A stretch of DNA of 48,130 nt, from contig NZ_NMWT01000017.1 of the NCBI RefSeq assembly GCF_002860365.1, forward strand, positions 1-48,130. Direction: 5' to 3'. How positions within the stretch are numbered: the first letter of the stretch is position 1; the number at the start of each line of letters is the position of its first letter. Positions 24,020-31,997 of the stretch are shown one piece after another. The notes under the pieces are model-generated. The model was not told the origin of the DNA. It did no database searches and saw only the letters and a program-made list of their open reading frames with translations. The position numbers and the translations under genes were made by a program. This DNA is from Bifidobacterium parmae. Its GTDB lineage: Bacteria; Actinomycetota; Actinomycetes; Actinomycetales; Bifidobacteriaceae.

Positions 24020-24082
24020 CGTGACGGCGTCCCGCCCGTCGAAACCGAAGCGATTCGGCTCGACGGGCGGGACGCCGTCACG
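24020..24082. terminator. Bidirectional long hairpin terminator
   Basis: Outer arms CGTGACGGCGTCCCGCCCGT and complement, inner CCGAA-GCGA-TTCGG. Convergent genes on both sides (MFS plus, GH5 minus). Confidence 0.88.
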
Positions 24083-24111
24083 TATACGCGCAGTCGCGCG
24101 GAATCACATCG

Positions 24112-25317
24112 TCACGCCATCCATCCCGCGTGCCACACGTGCGTGAGATCCCACGGGTCGAGACGCGAGTCGTCCGTCACGATGCCGTCGCCGCCGACCG
24201 GCGCGAGGCGCGCGAGCCGGCCGGACACGTCGCGGCCGCCGCGCAGACGATAACTCCAGTAGATCCGCCCGGCGGAGACGTTCCACGCGTCGCGCTGCAT
24301 CGCGGCGACCGCGCGGTAGACGTCGCGGCGGCGCGCGACGTCGTCCACGCGCGCCGCGAGCCGGTTCGCGATGCACCATTCGCCGACCATGACCGGCGTG
24401 AACCGCGCGGCGCGGCGGATGCGGCGCGCGTGCCACGCCGTGAACAGCCGGTACCAGCGCATGAGCCACGCGTCCGGCAGCGCGCGGAACAGCGCCTCGG
24501 GCCGTTCCGACATGACGAGATAGACGTGCGTGTCGAGGAGGACGTTCCGCATGCCTTCGCGCGCGAACCAGCCGCGCCACCGCCCGAGCCGGAATCCGTC
24601 GTGGAAGACGATGACGGGATCGTCGCCGAGGATCGGCCGCAGACGCCGGTACGCCGCACGGTAGAACCGTTTGAGGAACCGCGTCGGAATGTGCCCGCTC
24701 CCCCGCGCCTCACGCGGGTCCTTCGCACGCGAGCTCGACGGCGACAGGAGGTAGGTGAGCCGGTCGACCGGCTCGTTGAGCACTTCGATGCCGTACAGCG
24801 CGGGCCGGTCGCGGTAGCGTTCCGCGAGACGGGCGAGCACGTCCAGCGCGAACGCGACGTGCCGCGGACTCCTGTGCCAGCGGACCACACCGGTGATGCC
24901 GCCGTTGTCGAATCCGTTCTGCGAGCCGGGCACGGTGTGCAGGTCGATGAGTACCTTGATTCCGACGCGTTCCGCCCAGTCGAACGCGCGGTCGAGATGG
25001 TCGATGCAGCCGGGATGGCCGGGCACGTCGCCGAAGACGAAATACGGCACGGGGATGCGCACGAGATTCAACCCATGGGCGGCGATGGCGCGGAAATCGT
25101 CTTCGGTGACGTAGGTGTCGCGATGACGGCGCAGCAGGCGTTCCAGTTCGGCCGGGTCGGCCGTCCGGTGCAGCCAGATCTCGTCCTCCTCGCCGCTCGC
25201 GCGGAACAGGCCGGGCGTCATCCACCGCTCCAGCACCAGCCAGCCGCCGAGGTTCACGCCGTCGATGCGTTCGTCGGCGGTCGCCGCATCCGTCATGTTC
25301 CCGTTCACGTCATGCAT
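24112..25317 (-). CDS. GH5-type glycosidase, exo-beta-1,3-glucanase-like
   Basis: The protein (401 residues from ATG 25317) begins with DGVNLGGWLVLERWMTPGLF, the signature of fungal-type GH5_9 exo-beta-1,3-glucanases. It has LVRIPVPYFVFGD, DLHTVPGSQNGFDN, the acid/base motif EVLNEP (~Glu181) and the nucleophile motif VGEWC (~Glu309). No signal peptide is seen. Earlier in-frame starts exist (25350, 25401). A TATGCT hexamer just upstream of 25350 would put the transcript start after that codon, so 25317 or 25296 is more likely. It lies downstream of the GH3 gene of module 3, beyond a hairpin, and fits beta-glucan use. Activity on other beta-glycosides is possible. Confidence 0.85.
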   Translation of the reverse strand: MHDVNGNMTDAATADERIDGVNLGGWLVLERWMTPGLFRASGEEDEIWLHRTADPAELERLLRRHRDTYVTEDDFRAIAAHGLNLVRIPVPYFVFGDVPGHPGCIDHLDRAFDWAERVGIKVLIDLHTVPGSQNGFDNGGITGVVRWHRSPRHVAFALDVLARLAERYRDRPALYGIEVLNEPVDRLTYLLSPSSSRAKDPREARGSGHIPTRFLKRFYRAAYRRLRPILGDDPVIVFHDGFRLGRWRGWFAREGMRNVLLDTHVYLVMSERPEALFRALPDAWLMRWYRLFTAWHARRIRRAARFTPVMVGEWCIANRLAARVDDVARRRDVYRAVAAMQRDAWNVSAGRIYWSYRLRGGRDVSGRLARLAPVGGDGIVTDDSRLDPWDLTHVWHAGWMA

Positions 25318-25418
25318 CGCCGTCCCCGTTCCGCCGCAACCGTCCTTCATGCAAGCATAGGCCGGACGGTTCCCGGGGAGGGGCGATCGGGACGAACGCA
25401 CGCCGGTTCCCTCGCAGC

Positions 25419-25462
25419 GTGAAACCCCCGGCCCGCCGGGGTGGGCGGGATCGGGGGTTCAC
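25419..25462. terminator. Hairpin terminator after the MFS-GH30-GH3 operon
   Basis: GTGAAACCCCCG...CGGGGGTTCAC with further pairing inside. It lies 22 bases past the GH3 stop and separates the operon from the GH5 gene. Confidence 0.82.
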
Positions 25463-25484
25463 GCATGTCCGGGAGCCGATACCG

Positions 25485-27872
25485 TCACGCGACGGTGAAA
25501 GTGACGCGCTTCAAGTCCGTGCGACGCGACGAGTGGCCGATGAGGAGCTCGAACTCGCCGGGCTCGACGATGCGGTTGGCGTCGGCGTCCACGATGGTGC
25601 AGTCGGCGACCGGGATGTCGAACGCGACGGTCGCGGTCTCGCCCGGCTCGAGCGTGACGCGGCGGAACGCCTTGAGCTCGCGGTCGGTCCAGCTGTAGGA
25701 GGTGACGATGTCGCCCACGTACGCCTGCACGACCTCGGTGCCCGCGCGGCGCCCCGTGTTGGTGAGGGCAATCTCGGCGTGCACGGTGTCGGATCGCGCG
25801 AACGTGCCGTCCGCGTTCGACGCGCCGCCGACGATCGTCGGCTCGCCGTAGGCGAACGTCGTGTAGCCCTCGCCCTCGCCGAACGCGAACGCCGGGTCCT
25901 GCGTGAGGTCGGCGTAGCGGTCGCCGTGCTGGCCGCGGATCTGGTTGTAGTAGACCGGCAGCTGGCCCGCGTGGCGCGGGAAGGTGATCGGGAGCCTGCC
26001 GGACGGGTTCACCTCGCCGAGGATGATCTCGGCGATGGCCCGGCCGCCCTCCATGCCCGGGTTCGGTGCCCACAGGATGGAACCGGCGCCGGCGGCGGGA
26101 TCGTTGCAGCGGCCGGCGAGCACGCCGGAATCGCCGACGATGGAGCGCGGCAGCACCTGCGGTTTGGAGCTCACGAGCACGGTGACCATCGGCTTGCCGG
26201 TCTCGCGGGAGACCGCGGCGATCGCGTCGAGCAGCGCGTTCTGGCCGCCGAGCAGTTCGAGCGTGGCGGTGGAGCAGGTCTCGCCGACCAGCTGCACCAC
26301 GTCTCCGACGACGGCGACGATGAGGTCCGCCTCGCGCGCGGCGGCGACGGCCTCGTCGAGCAGCGCCCGGTCGACGGGCGCGCTCACGCCGATCTTCGGG
26401 CGTGGCTGACCGTCCGGGTAGAACTCGCCTTCCGGGTCGGGCACGAGGTCGATGACGTCGGCGCCGCGGGCGTAGGTGACCTCGCATGCGTCGCCGGCGA
26501 TCTTGCGGAATCCGTCGAGCACGGTGGTGATCATGTCGCGCGGGTGGCCGTCGGGCATCCAGCCGACCTGGCCGGAGTTGCCGGCCCAGTCGCCGAGCTG
26601 GTTCTGGGCGTCGTCGGCGAGCGGGCCAACCACGGCGATGCGCTTGCGCGCGCCGGAGCCGGTTCCGGCGACCGCCGCGACCGGGCGGGCGTCGAACGGC
26701 AGTCCGCCGTCGTTGCGCAGCAGGGCGACGGATTCGCGGGCGAGTTCGAGGTTGACGCGGCGGTGCTCCGCGGAGCCGATGACGGCCTTGATGCGGGCCG
26801 CGTCGGGCAGGCGCGGGTCCTCGAACAGGCCGAGGCGGAACTTCAGGGCGAGGATGCGCGCGACGGCCTCGTCGATGAGCGATTCGTCGAGCAGACCGGT
26901 CCTGACGGCCTCGATGGCGCCGTCGTAGAACCGCGGGGTGGTCATGACCAGGTCGTTGCCGGCGCGGACCGCGTCGGCGGCGGCGTGCACGTAGTCGGGC
27001 TTGACGTGCTGCTCCCACACGGAGCGGCCGACGTTGTCCCAGTCGGTGATGAGCGTGCCGTCGTACTTCCAGGCGCCGCGCAGCTTGTCGGTGAGCAGCC
27101 ACTTGTTGAACGTGACCGGCACGCCCTCGATGGACTCGTAGCCGAGCATGAACGTGCCGCAGCCCTCCTTGGCGACGCGTTCGAACGGCGGCAGGAACCA
27201 GGATTCGAGCTTGCGGTGGCTCAGGTCGGCCTCGGAGGCGTCGCGGCCGCCCTGGGTCTCGGAGTATCCGGCGAAGTGCTTGGCGCAGGCGAGGATCGCG
27301 TCCTTCGGCAGCGGCTCGCCGGCCTTGGCGCCGCCCTGGTAGCCTCGGACCATGGCGGAGGCGAGTTCGCCGATGAGCGTCGGATCCTCGCCGAAGGTCT
27401 CGTCCACGCGCCCCCAGCGGGTGTCGCGGGCGATGCACAGCACCGGGGAGAACGTCCAGTGCACGCCGGTGCAGGACACCTCCTCGGCGGTGGCGTGTCC
27501 GGCGGCCTCGACGGCCTCCGGGTCCCAGCTGACGGCCATGCCGAGCTGGGAGGGGAAGATGGTGGCGCCGGGCCAGAAGGAGTAGCCGTGGATGCAGTCG
27601 TCGCCGATGACCAGCGGGATGTGCAGGCGGGTCCTGGTGTTGACGGTCTCGACGGCGCGGGGCAGGTCCTCCGGGCTGGTGTGCAGGATGGAGCCGACGT
27701 GGCGGCCCACGATGAGGTCGTCGAGGTCGCCGCCGCGGGCGTCGAGCTGCATCATCTGGCCGACCTTCTCCTCGAGGGTCATGCGGCCGAGCAGGTCGGC
27801 GATGCGCTCGGAGACGGGCAGGTCTGGGTTCTCGTAGGGCAGTGGTTCCGTGGTCGTGGAGGTTTCGGTCAT
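25485..27872 (-). CDS. Glycoside hydrolase family 3 beta-glucosidase (BglX-like)
   Basis: The 795-residue enzyme has the GH3 TIM-barrel with SERIADLLGRMTLEEKVGQM at the N-terminus, IPLVIGDDCIHG, CAKHFAGYSETQGGRD and the nucleophile in LITDWDN (Asp ~276). The second domain contains GEVNPSGRLPITFPR, and a fibronectin-like C-terminus begins near GYTTFAYGEP. No signal peptide is present. AAGGAAGGACG precedes the ATG. It follows the GH30 gene by 48 bases in a minus-strand operon led by an MFS carrier. It should finish cleavage of imported beta-linked gluco-oligosaccharides to glucose, acting with GH30; this is inference from family and context. Confidence 0.92.
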   Translation of the reverse strand: MTETSTTTEPLPYENPDLPVSERIADLLGRMTLEEKVGQMMQLDARGGDLDDLIVGRHVGSILHTSPEDLPRAVETVNTRTRLHIPLVIGDDCIHGYSFWPGATIFPSQLGMAVSWDPEAVEAAGHATAEEVSCTGVHWTFSPVLCIARDTRWGRVDETFGEDPTLIGELASAMVRGYQGGAKAGEPLPKDAILACAKHFAGYSETQGGRDASEADLSHRKLESWFLPPFERVAKEGCGTFMLGYESIEGVPVTFNKWLLTDKLRGAWKYDGTLITDWDNVGRSVWEQHVKPDYVHAAADAVRAGNDLVMTTPRFYDGAIEAVRTGLLDESLIDEAVARILALKFRLGLFEDPRLPDAARIKAVIGSAEHRRVNLELARESVALLRNDGGLPFDARPVAAVAGTGSGARKRIAVVGPLADDAQNQLGDWAGNSGQVGWMPDGHPRDMITTVLDGFRKIAGDACEVTYARGADVIDLVPDPEGEFYPDGQPRPKIGVSAPVDRALLDEAVAAAREADLIVAVVGDVVQLVGETCSTATLELLGGQNALLDAIAAVSRETGKPMVTVLVSSKPQVLPRSIVGDSGVLAGRCNDPAAGAGSILWAPNPGMEGGRAIAEIILGEVNPSGRLPITFPRHAGQLPVYYNQIRGQHGDRYADLTQDPAFAFGEGEGYTTFAYGEPTIVGGASNADGTFARSDTVHAEIALTNTGRRAGTEVVQAYVGDIVTSYSWTDRELKAFRRVTLEPGETATVAFDIPVADCTIVDADANRIVEPGEFELLIGHSSRRTDLKRVTFTVA

Positions 27873-27920
27873 CGTGTCGTCGTCCTTCCTTGGATGCCAA
27901 GCGTTGTCAGTCGATCGTAG

Positions 27921-29267
27921 TCAGTCGATGACGAAGGTGTTGAAGGAGCGCGGCGCGAGCGTGACCTTGAGGCCGCGCGAGGCGTCGGCCGGGTCGGCGA
28001 ACTCGAACGGACGCTCGGTCTCCAGCGCGTTCTGGGCCACGACGACCACCGTGCCGTCCGGGTTGCGGAAGGCGATGGCCATGGAATTGAAGTGGCCGGT
28101 GGTGCCGAGCACCTTCGCGCCGGGGCGCACGTACGCGGAGAAGTGGCGCATCACGTAGTATTCGGGGTTGCGGCGCACCTCGTGCGTGTCGGCGGTGATG
28201 GTGAACAGGGAGTTCTGCCACCAGCCCCACGTGGAATCCTGATCGTCGAGGATCATGTTCCAGTAGGTGTACGCGGTGGCGCCGTTCCTGAAATAGTGGT
28301 TGACGAGGTGGAACACGTATTCGGCGTACTCCCACGTGTTCTTGCCGTCGCCGCACTCGGACTCGGACTGAATGAGCTCGATCTCCGGCCAGGATTCGTG
28401 CGTGCGCGCGATGCAGTTCTGGCCGGCCCACTGGTAGGCGATGCCCTTGATGTAGTGGCGGGCACCGTCGTCGAAGAGGATGTCGTCGACGAAGCGGTTG
28501 TAGTTGTTGAGCTTCATGCCGTAGCCGTCGCCGGTCCAGGCCATGTCCTCCGGGCCGTTGAGCGTGCCCAGCCAGATGTCGGCGTCGAGGCCGGCCTCGT
28601 CGAAGGCGGGGCCGAGGTAGTCGCGGATGAACTCCTTGAGCGCGTCGGAATCCCACAGGGCGCTCGGGAACTTCTGGTCGGCGAACACCTCGTTCTGCAC
28701 GTGCAGCTGGTCGACCGTGATGCCATGTTCGGCGTACGCCTGCACGTACTTGACGAGGTACTTGGCGTAGGCCCTGAGGTTCTCGGGCGTGCGCACGAGG
28801 CGGCCGTAGTTGTAGGCCTTCGGGCGCTTCATCCAGGTCGGCGGGGACCACGGGCTGGCGAAGAGGCGCATGTCCGGCTGCCATTCCTGGGCGCGGTGGA
28901 TGTACGGGATGAGGGTCCGCTCGTCGTGTTCGACGGAGAAGTGCTCCATCTCGTAGTCGCCGTCGACCTCGTCGTAGCTGTACCAGTGGTCGGCGAAGTC
29001 ATTGGCGCCGACGGGCGCGCGGTTGAACGTGAAGTTCATCTCGTCCGGGCTGAACAGCTCCTTGATGATCTGGTCGCGTTCGGCTTCGGTGACGGTCTGC
29101 AGCGGCAGCCAGCCGAGCTCGTTGAAGCAGCCGCCGAAGCCGCGCAGCGCCTGATGCTCGGTGCCGTCGAGCGCGAGGTCCGGCGCGCTCGTGGCGCCGG
29201 TGGCGGCGATCTCGGCCGAACGGTCGGCGAGCTTCGCGTCGGGGGTGGTGGCGATCCAGGTGGTCAT
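27921..29267 (-). CDS. Glycoside hydrolase family 30 (beta-glucosidase / beta-1,6-glucanase type)
   Basis: The 448-residue protein has the GH30 pattern: RGFGGCFNELGW at ~42-53, a TIM-barrel with LFASPWSPPTWMK, the acid/base motif HVQNEV (~Glu191), a nucleophile region SESECGDG (~Glu302) and a C-terminal beta-sandwich ending RSFNTFVID. There is no signal peptide, so it works in the cytoplasm. Members act on glucosylceramide, beta-1,6-glucan, gentio-oligosaccharides or beta-xylosides. Pairing with GH3 and an MFS carrier, with a GH5_9-like gene nearby, favours beta-gluco-oligosaccharides. GGAAAGGACC precedes the ATG. It is the middle gene of the operon. Confidence 0.9.
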   Translation of the reverse strand: MTTWIATTPDAKLADRSAEIAATGATSAPDLALDGTEHQALRGFGGCFNELGWLPLQTVTEAERDQIIKELFSPDEMNFTFNRAPVGANDFADHWYSYDEVDGDYEMEHFSVEHDERTLIPYIHRAQEWQPDMRLFASPWSPPTWMKRPKAYNYGRLVRTPENLRAYAKYLVKYVQAYAEHGITVDQLHVQNEVFADQKFPSALWDSDALKEFIRDYLGPAFDEAGLDADIWLGTLNGPEDMAWTGDGYGMKLNNYNRFVDDILFDDGARHYIKGIAYQWAGQNCIARTHESWPEIELIQSESECGDGKNTWEYAEYVFHLVNHYFRNGATAYTYWNMILDDQDSTWGWWQNSLFTITADTHEVRRNPEYYVMRHFSAYVRPGAKVLGTTGHFNSMAIAFRNPDGTVVVVAQNALETERPFEFADPADASRGLKVTLAPRSFNTFVID

Positions 29268-29370
29268 GATGGGGTCCTTTCCTTGTCTGCGATGATGTTC
29301 CGGTATGTGATGACGTTCCGGGGGGTATGTGACGTCCGATGGATGAGGGATGCGGGATTGCCCGATGGGG

Positions 29371-30699
29371 TTACTTGACGCCCTTGATCATCATGATGAA
29401 CACGCAGCCGAGCAGCGCGAACACGATGGAGATCGGGAAGGCGGCGGCGTAGCCGAGGGTGATGGTGATGACGGACATGAGCACCGGGCCGAGCATCTGG
29501 CCGAGCGTGGTGGCGAGGTTGAGGACGCCGAGGTCCTTGCCGGCCTCCTCCTTGTTGGGCAGCACGTCCACGTTGAGGGCCTGGTCGACGGAGGAGTAGA
29601 CGCCGTAGCCGAGGCCGGCGATGCCGGCGTAGAGGAACATGCCCATGGCGGTCGGCATGATCCACGGCATGGCCATGCCGATGGCGAACAGGATGGAGGC
29701 GGCGATGACGGGCAGCTTGCGGCGGCCGATGACGTCGGAGATCGGGCCGGCGACCACGGAGCCGGACAGGGAGACGACCATGGTGATGAGGGACATGGTG
29801 GCCATGGCGGCGCCGGCGGCCTTGTCGTCCAGGCCGATGTACTTCTGGAAGATGAGCAGCTGGTAGACGGTGATCATCTGGTAGCTCAGCAGCATGCACA
29901 GGCGGCCGGCGAACGCCTTGTAGAAGTCGTGGGCGGTGGAGAATTTCGGCGGGATGAAGCTGCGGAGCACGTCGGTGGCCTTGCCCTCGTCCTTGGGCAG
30001 GAAGTCGGCGGAGGATTCCTTCGGCACGATGACGACGGCGACGACGCCGCCGAGGAACATGAGGACGCCGGCGAGGACGAAGCCCGGGAACGGGTCGAGG
30101 ATGAACGCGGAGCCGATGAGGGTGCCGATCGGGGCGCCGCAGGTCTGGCCGGCGCCGAAGAAGGCGGACATGGTGCCGCGCACGTTCATCGGGATGCGGT
30201 CGGAGATCATGGCGACCAGCGGGGCGATCATGGCGTTGAGGCCGAACATGCACAGGCAGTAGATGACGGTGATGGCCACGGCGTTGGTCACCATGCCGGT
30301 GAGGAACAGGGTCGCGCCGCCGAGGATGGCGCCGAGCACGATGAACGGGGTGCGGCGGCCCCACTTGGAGCGGGAGCGGTCGGACAGGGTGCCGAACAGC
30401 AGGTTGGAGACGAGGGACGCGACGGCGGTGCAGGCGTTGATCACGCCGGTCAGGCCTTCGACGTCCGGGCCGAAGATGGACTGCAGGTGCTTGGTGAGCA
30501 GCACGGCGGACACGATGGCCAGGCCGCTCATCCACAGCAGGCCGAAGACCAGGAATCCGACGCCGAACCGGATCAGCGTGGCCTTGTCCATCGTCCTGCC
30601 GGTCTCCGGCGACAGGGCCGGGTCCTTGTCGGCCGCCTCGATGTTCGCGTTGTATGCCGCCAGACGTTCGTCGGCGGGGATTGCGGTTGGTGCAATCAT
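29371..30699 (-). CDS. MFS sugar transporter (paralogue B)
   Basis: The 442-residue permease is a paralogue of the 22699 and 33352 carriers. It has DRSRSKWGRRTPF between helices 2 and 3, RIPMNVRGTMSAFFGAGQ, VDQALNVDVLPNKEEAGKD and the C-terminal KGVK. It heads the operon MFS-GH30-GH3 and follows AGAGGTCAAGG. Its promoter region contains three ATCTAA-N6-TTAGAT palindromes, one just downstream of the predicted start site. The carrier should import the oligosaccharide attacked by the GH30 and GH3 enzymes. The direction and coupling ion cannot be read from the sequence. Confidence 0.9.
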   Translation of the reverse strand: MIAPTAIPADERLAAYNANIEAADKDPALSPETGRTMDKATLIRFGVGFLVFGLLWMSGLAIVSAVLLTKHLQSIFGPDVEGLTGVINACTAVASLVSNLLFGTLSDRSRSKWGRRTPFIVLGAILGGATLFLTGMVTNAVAITVIYCLCMFGLNAMIAPLVAMISDRIPMNVRGTMSAFFGAGQTCGAPIGTLIGSAFILDPFPGFVLAGVLMFLGGVVAVVIVPKESSADFLPKDEGKATDVLRSFIPPKFSTAHDFYKAFAGRLCMLLSYQMITVYQLLIFQKYIGLDDKAAGAAMATMSLITMVVSLSGSVVAGPISDVIGRRKLPVIAASILFAIGMAMPWIMPTAMGMFLYAGIAGLGYGVYSSVDQALNVDVLPNKEEAGKDLGVLNLATTLGQMLGPVLMSVITITLGYAAAFPISIVFALLGCVFIMMIKGVK

Positions 30700-30743
30700 C
30701 CTTGACCTCTGTTTCTTGCTTCCGCTGTCTGCGTTGACTTTTT

Positions 30744-30761
30744 ATCTAACGTTCATTAGAT
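30744..30761. promoter_or_regulatory. ATCTAA-N6-TTAGAT operator 1 (at MFS start site)
   Basis: ATCTAACGTTCATTAGAT is a perfect 6+6 inverted repeat with a 6-base spacer, just downstream of the predicted -10 on the minus strand. Confidence 0.78.
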
Positions 30762-30769
30762 ATAATGAG

Positions 30770-30799
30770 AGCATAACACCGAGGGAAAACCCTTGTCAA
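30770..30799 (-). promoter_or_regulatory. Putative promoter of the MFS-GH30-GH3 operon
   Basis: On the minus strand TTGACA (30794-30799), an 18-base spacer and TATGCT (30770-30775). Operators flank it on both sides. Confidence 0.65.
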
Positions 30800-30805
30800 G
30801 GAGTT

Positions 30806-30823
30806 ATCTAACGTCTATTAGGT
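30806..30823. promoter_or_regulatory. ATCTAA-N6-TTAGAT operator 2
   Basis: ATCTAACGTCTATTAGGT, one mismatch in the arms, just upstream of the -35 of the MFS promoter. Confidence 0.72.
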
Positions 30824-30895
30824 ATTAGAAATCCCAAGATTCCGCCAATGTTGACGCAATCACAACCGGAATACGGCGTGTCGCGACACCAATTT

Positions 30896-30913
30896 ATCTA
30901 ACAAATCATAGAT
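30896..30913. promoter_or_regulatory. ATCTAA-N6-TTAGAT operator 3
   Basis: ATCTAACAAATCATAGAT, one arm mismatch, 46 bases past the stop of the TetR gene. Confidence 0.65.
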
Positions 30914-30958
30914 ACAGACGCGGCGGCCACCCCGCACACACGGGGCGTCCGCCGCCGG

Positions 30959-31591
30959 CTACCGGTATCCGTCCCATACCGGCGAAGGGAAAATCATCGC
31001 CTCGAACGCCAGCCATTCGTCGTACAGGTCCACCGGAGGCTCCCGCATCCATCGCAGCTGCACGCCGTCCATCGCCTCGACGCACCGGCGCACCACCGGG
31101 CGCATCGTCTCCGACCACTCCCCCATCTCGGGCGGAATCGTCCACGCATAGCGGGAATAGTGGTCCCACACCGCCTCGGAACGATGCTCGAAGTACTCGC
31201 GCAGCGGGTGGTCGGGACTGAACGACTCGGATTCGAGGATCATGTACAGGCGCACGAGCTCGCGCCGCCGCGCGTTGTAGCGCACCAGATACCGCAGGTA
31301 GGCGGGGAACAGCAGCCGGTCCGGACCGCTGCCCGGCAGCCCCGACCGCATGAAGTCGTCGGGGGTGCCGTACATGTCGTATCCGTCGGTGATGAGCAGC
31401 GACAGCAGGCCCTCCTTGTTGCCGATGTAGTGCAGCAGGCCGGGCTGGCTCATGCCCACCGCGTCGGCCACGTCCTTGAGCGAGGTGCCGTAGTAGCCCT
31501 TCTCCCCCACCAGACGGATCGCCGCCGCCGTGATCTCCGCACGCCTCTCCTCGGGGCTCTTGCGCACCCGCTTCTGCTTCACCGTAGCCAT
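30959..31591 (-). CDS. TetR-family transcriptional regulator (module 3)
   Basis: The 210-residue regulator has a basic N-terminus (MATVKQKRVRKSPEERR) and a helix-turn-helix at about 33-57 (YYGTSLKDVADAVGMSQPGLL). It ends in FPSPVWDGYR, the tail shared with the TetR proteins of modules 1 and 2. I chose ATG 31591 because homology to its paralogues begins just after it and TATACT lies exactly seven bases upstream, fitting a leaderless transcript. The frame extends to 31726 but that part is not conserved. It is encoded directly upstream of the MFS-GH30-GH3 operon, on the same strand, and should bind the ATCTAA-N6-TTAGAT sites between them. Confidence 0.9.
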   Translation of the reverse strand: MATVKQKRVRKSPEERRAEITAAAIRLVGEKGYYGTSLKDVADAVGMSQPGLLHYIGNKEGLLSLLITDGYDMYGTPDDFMRSGLPGSGPDRLLFPAYLRYLVRYNARRRELVRLYMILESESFSPDHPLREYFEHRSEAVWDHYSRYAWTIPPEMGEWSETMRPVVRRCVEAMDGVQLRWMREPPVDLYDEWLAFEAMIFPSPVWDGYR

Positions 31592-31598
31592 GCCCGCC

Positions 31599-31604
31599 AG
31601 TATA
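31599..31604 (-). promoter_or_regulatory. Putative -10 hexamer of a leaderless promoter (TetR module 3)
   Basis: TATACT on the minus strand, then seven bases and the ATG at 31591; no Shine-Dalgarno sequence. Confidence 0.55.
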
Positions 31605-31637
31605 TCGAATACCCGTTCGACACCACCATTCTCAGGC

Positions 31638-31814
31638 ACGCTGGAGGAAGTCACGCTCGAACTGCTCGCGCAAGCCCGATCCGGCATGTCTCGCATGGAG
31701 ATCCAGCAACGTCTCGGCATCAACAAGAACCGAGCCGCCTACGTGCTGCGCAAGCTCGAACACGAGCAGCATCGTCGCCACCGGCACGGCCCGCAATACG
31801 CGTTACGCCATACC
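31638..31814 (+). pseudogene. Remnant of a winged-helix domain (C-terminal fragment of a larger protein)
   Basis: About 59 codons read GTLEEVTLELLAQARSGMSR, continuing through a helix-turn-helix with LGINKNRAAYVLRKL and a degenerate wing ending YALRH. This looks like the C-terminal winged helix of an AlbA_2/AAA_4-type ATP-binding protein or a similar regulator. No upstream part, sensible start or continuation exists: to the left the frame runs antisense into the TetR gene, and to the right it becomes low-complexity. I read it as a decayed fragment next to the accessory ATPase gene. A small functional protein is less likely. Confidence 0.45.
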
Positions 31815-31918
31815 GCAATGATTGCCGAATCGGCAACCGCCCTCCGTCGCGGATCGCCCGTCCCCCCTGCTCCGATCGCAGCGCACGGTCGCATACGAGA
31901 CCAACGCACGATATACAA

Positions 31919-31980
31919 AACGTCAAATACATTGGACAATCACAATTCAAAAACTATAATTGACCAGTATATTTGACGTT
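31919..31980. promoter_or_regulatory. Promoter enclosed by an 11-bp inverted repeat (ATPase gene)
   Basis: TTGGAC (31932-31937), 17 bases, TATAAT (31955-31960). It lies between AACGTCAAATA (31919-31929) and its exact complement TATTTGACGTT (31970-31980). The right arm would be in the transcript leader, 17 bases before the start codon. Confidence 0.7.
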
Positions 31981-31997
31981 CTTACCGAATCGAGCTC

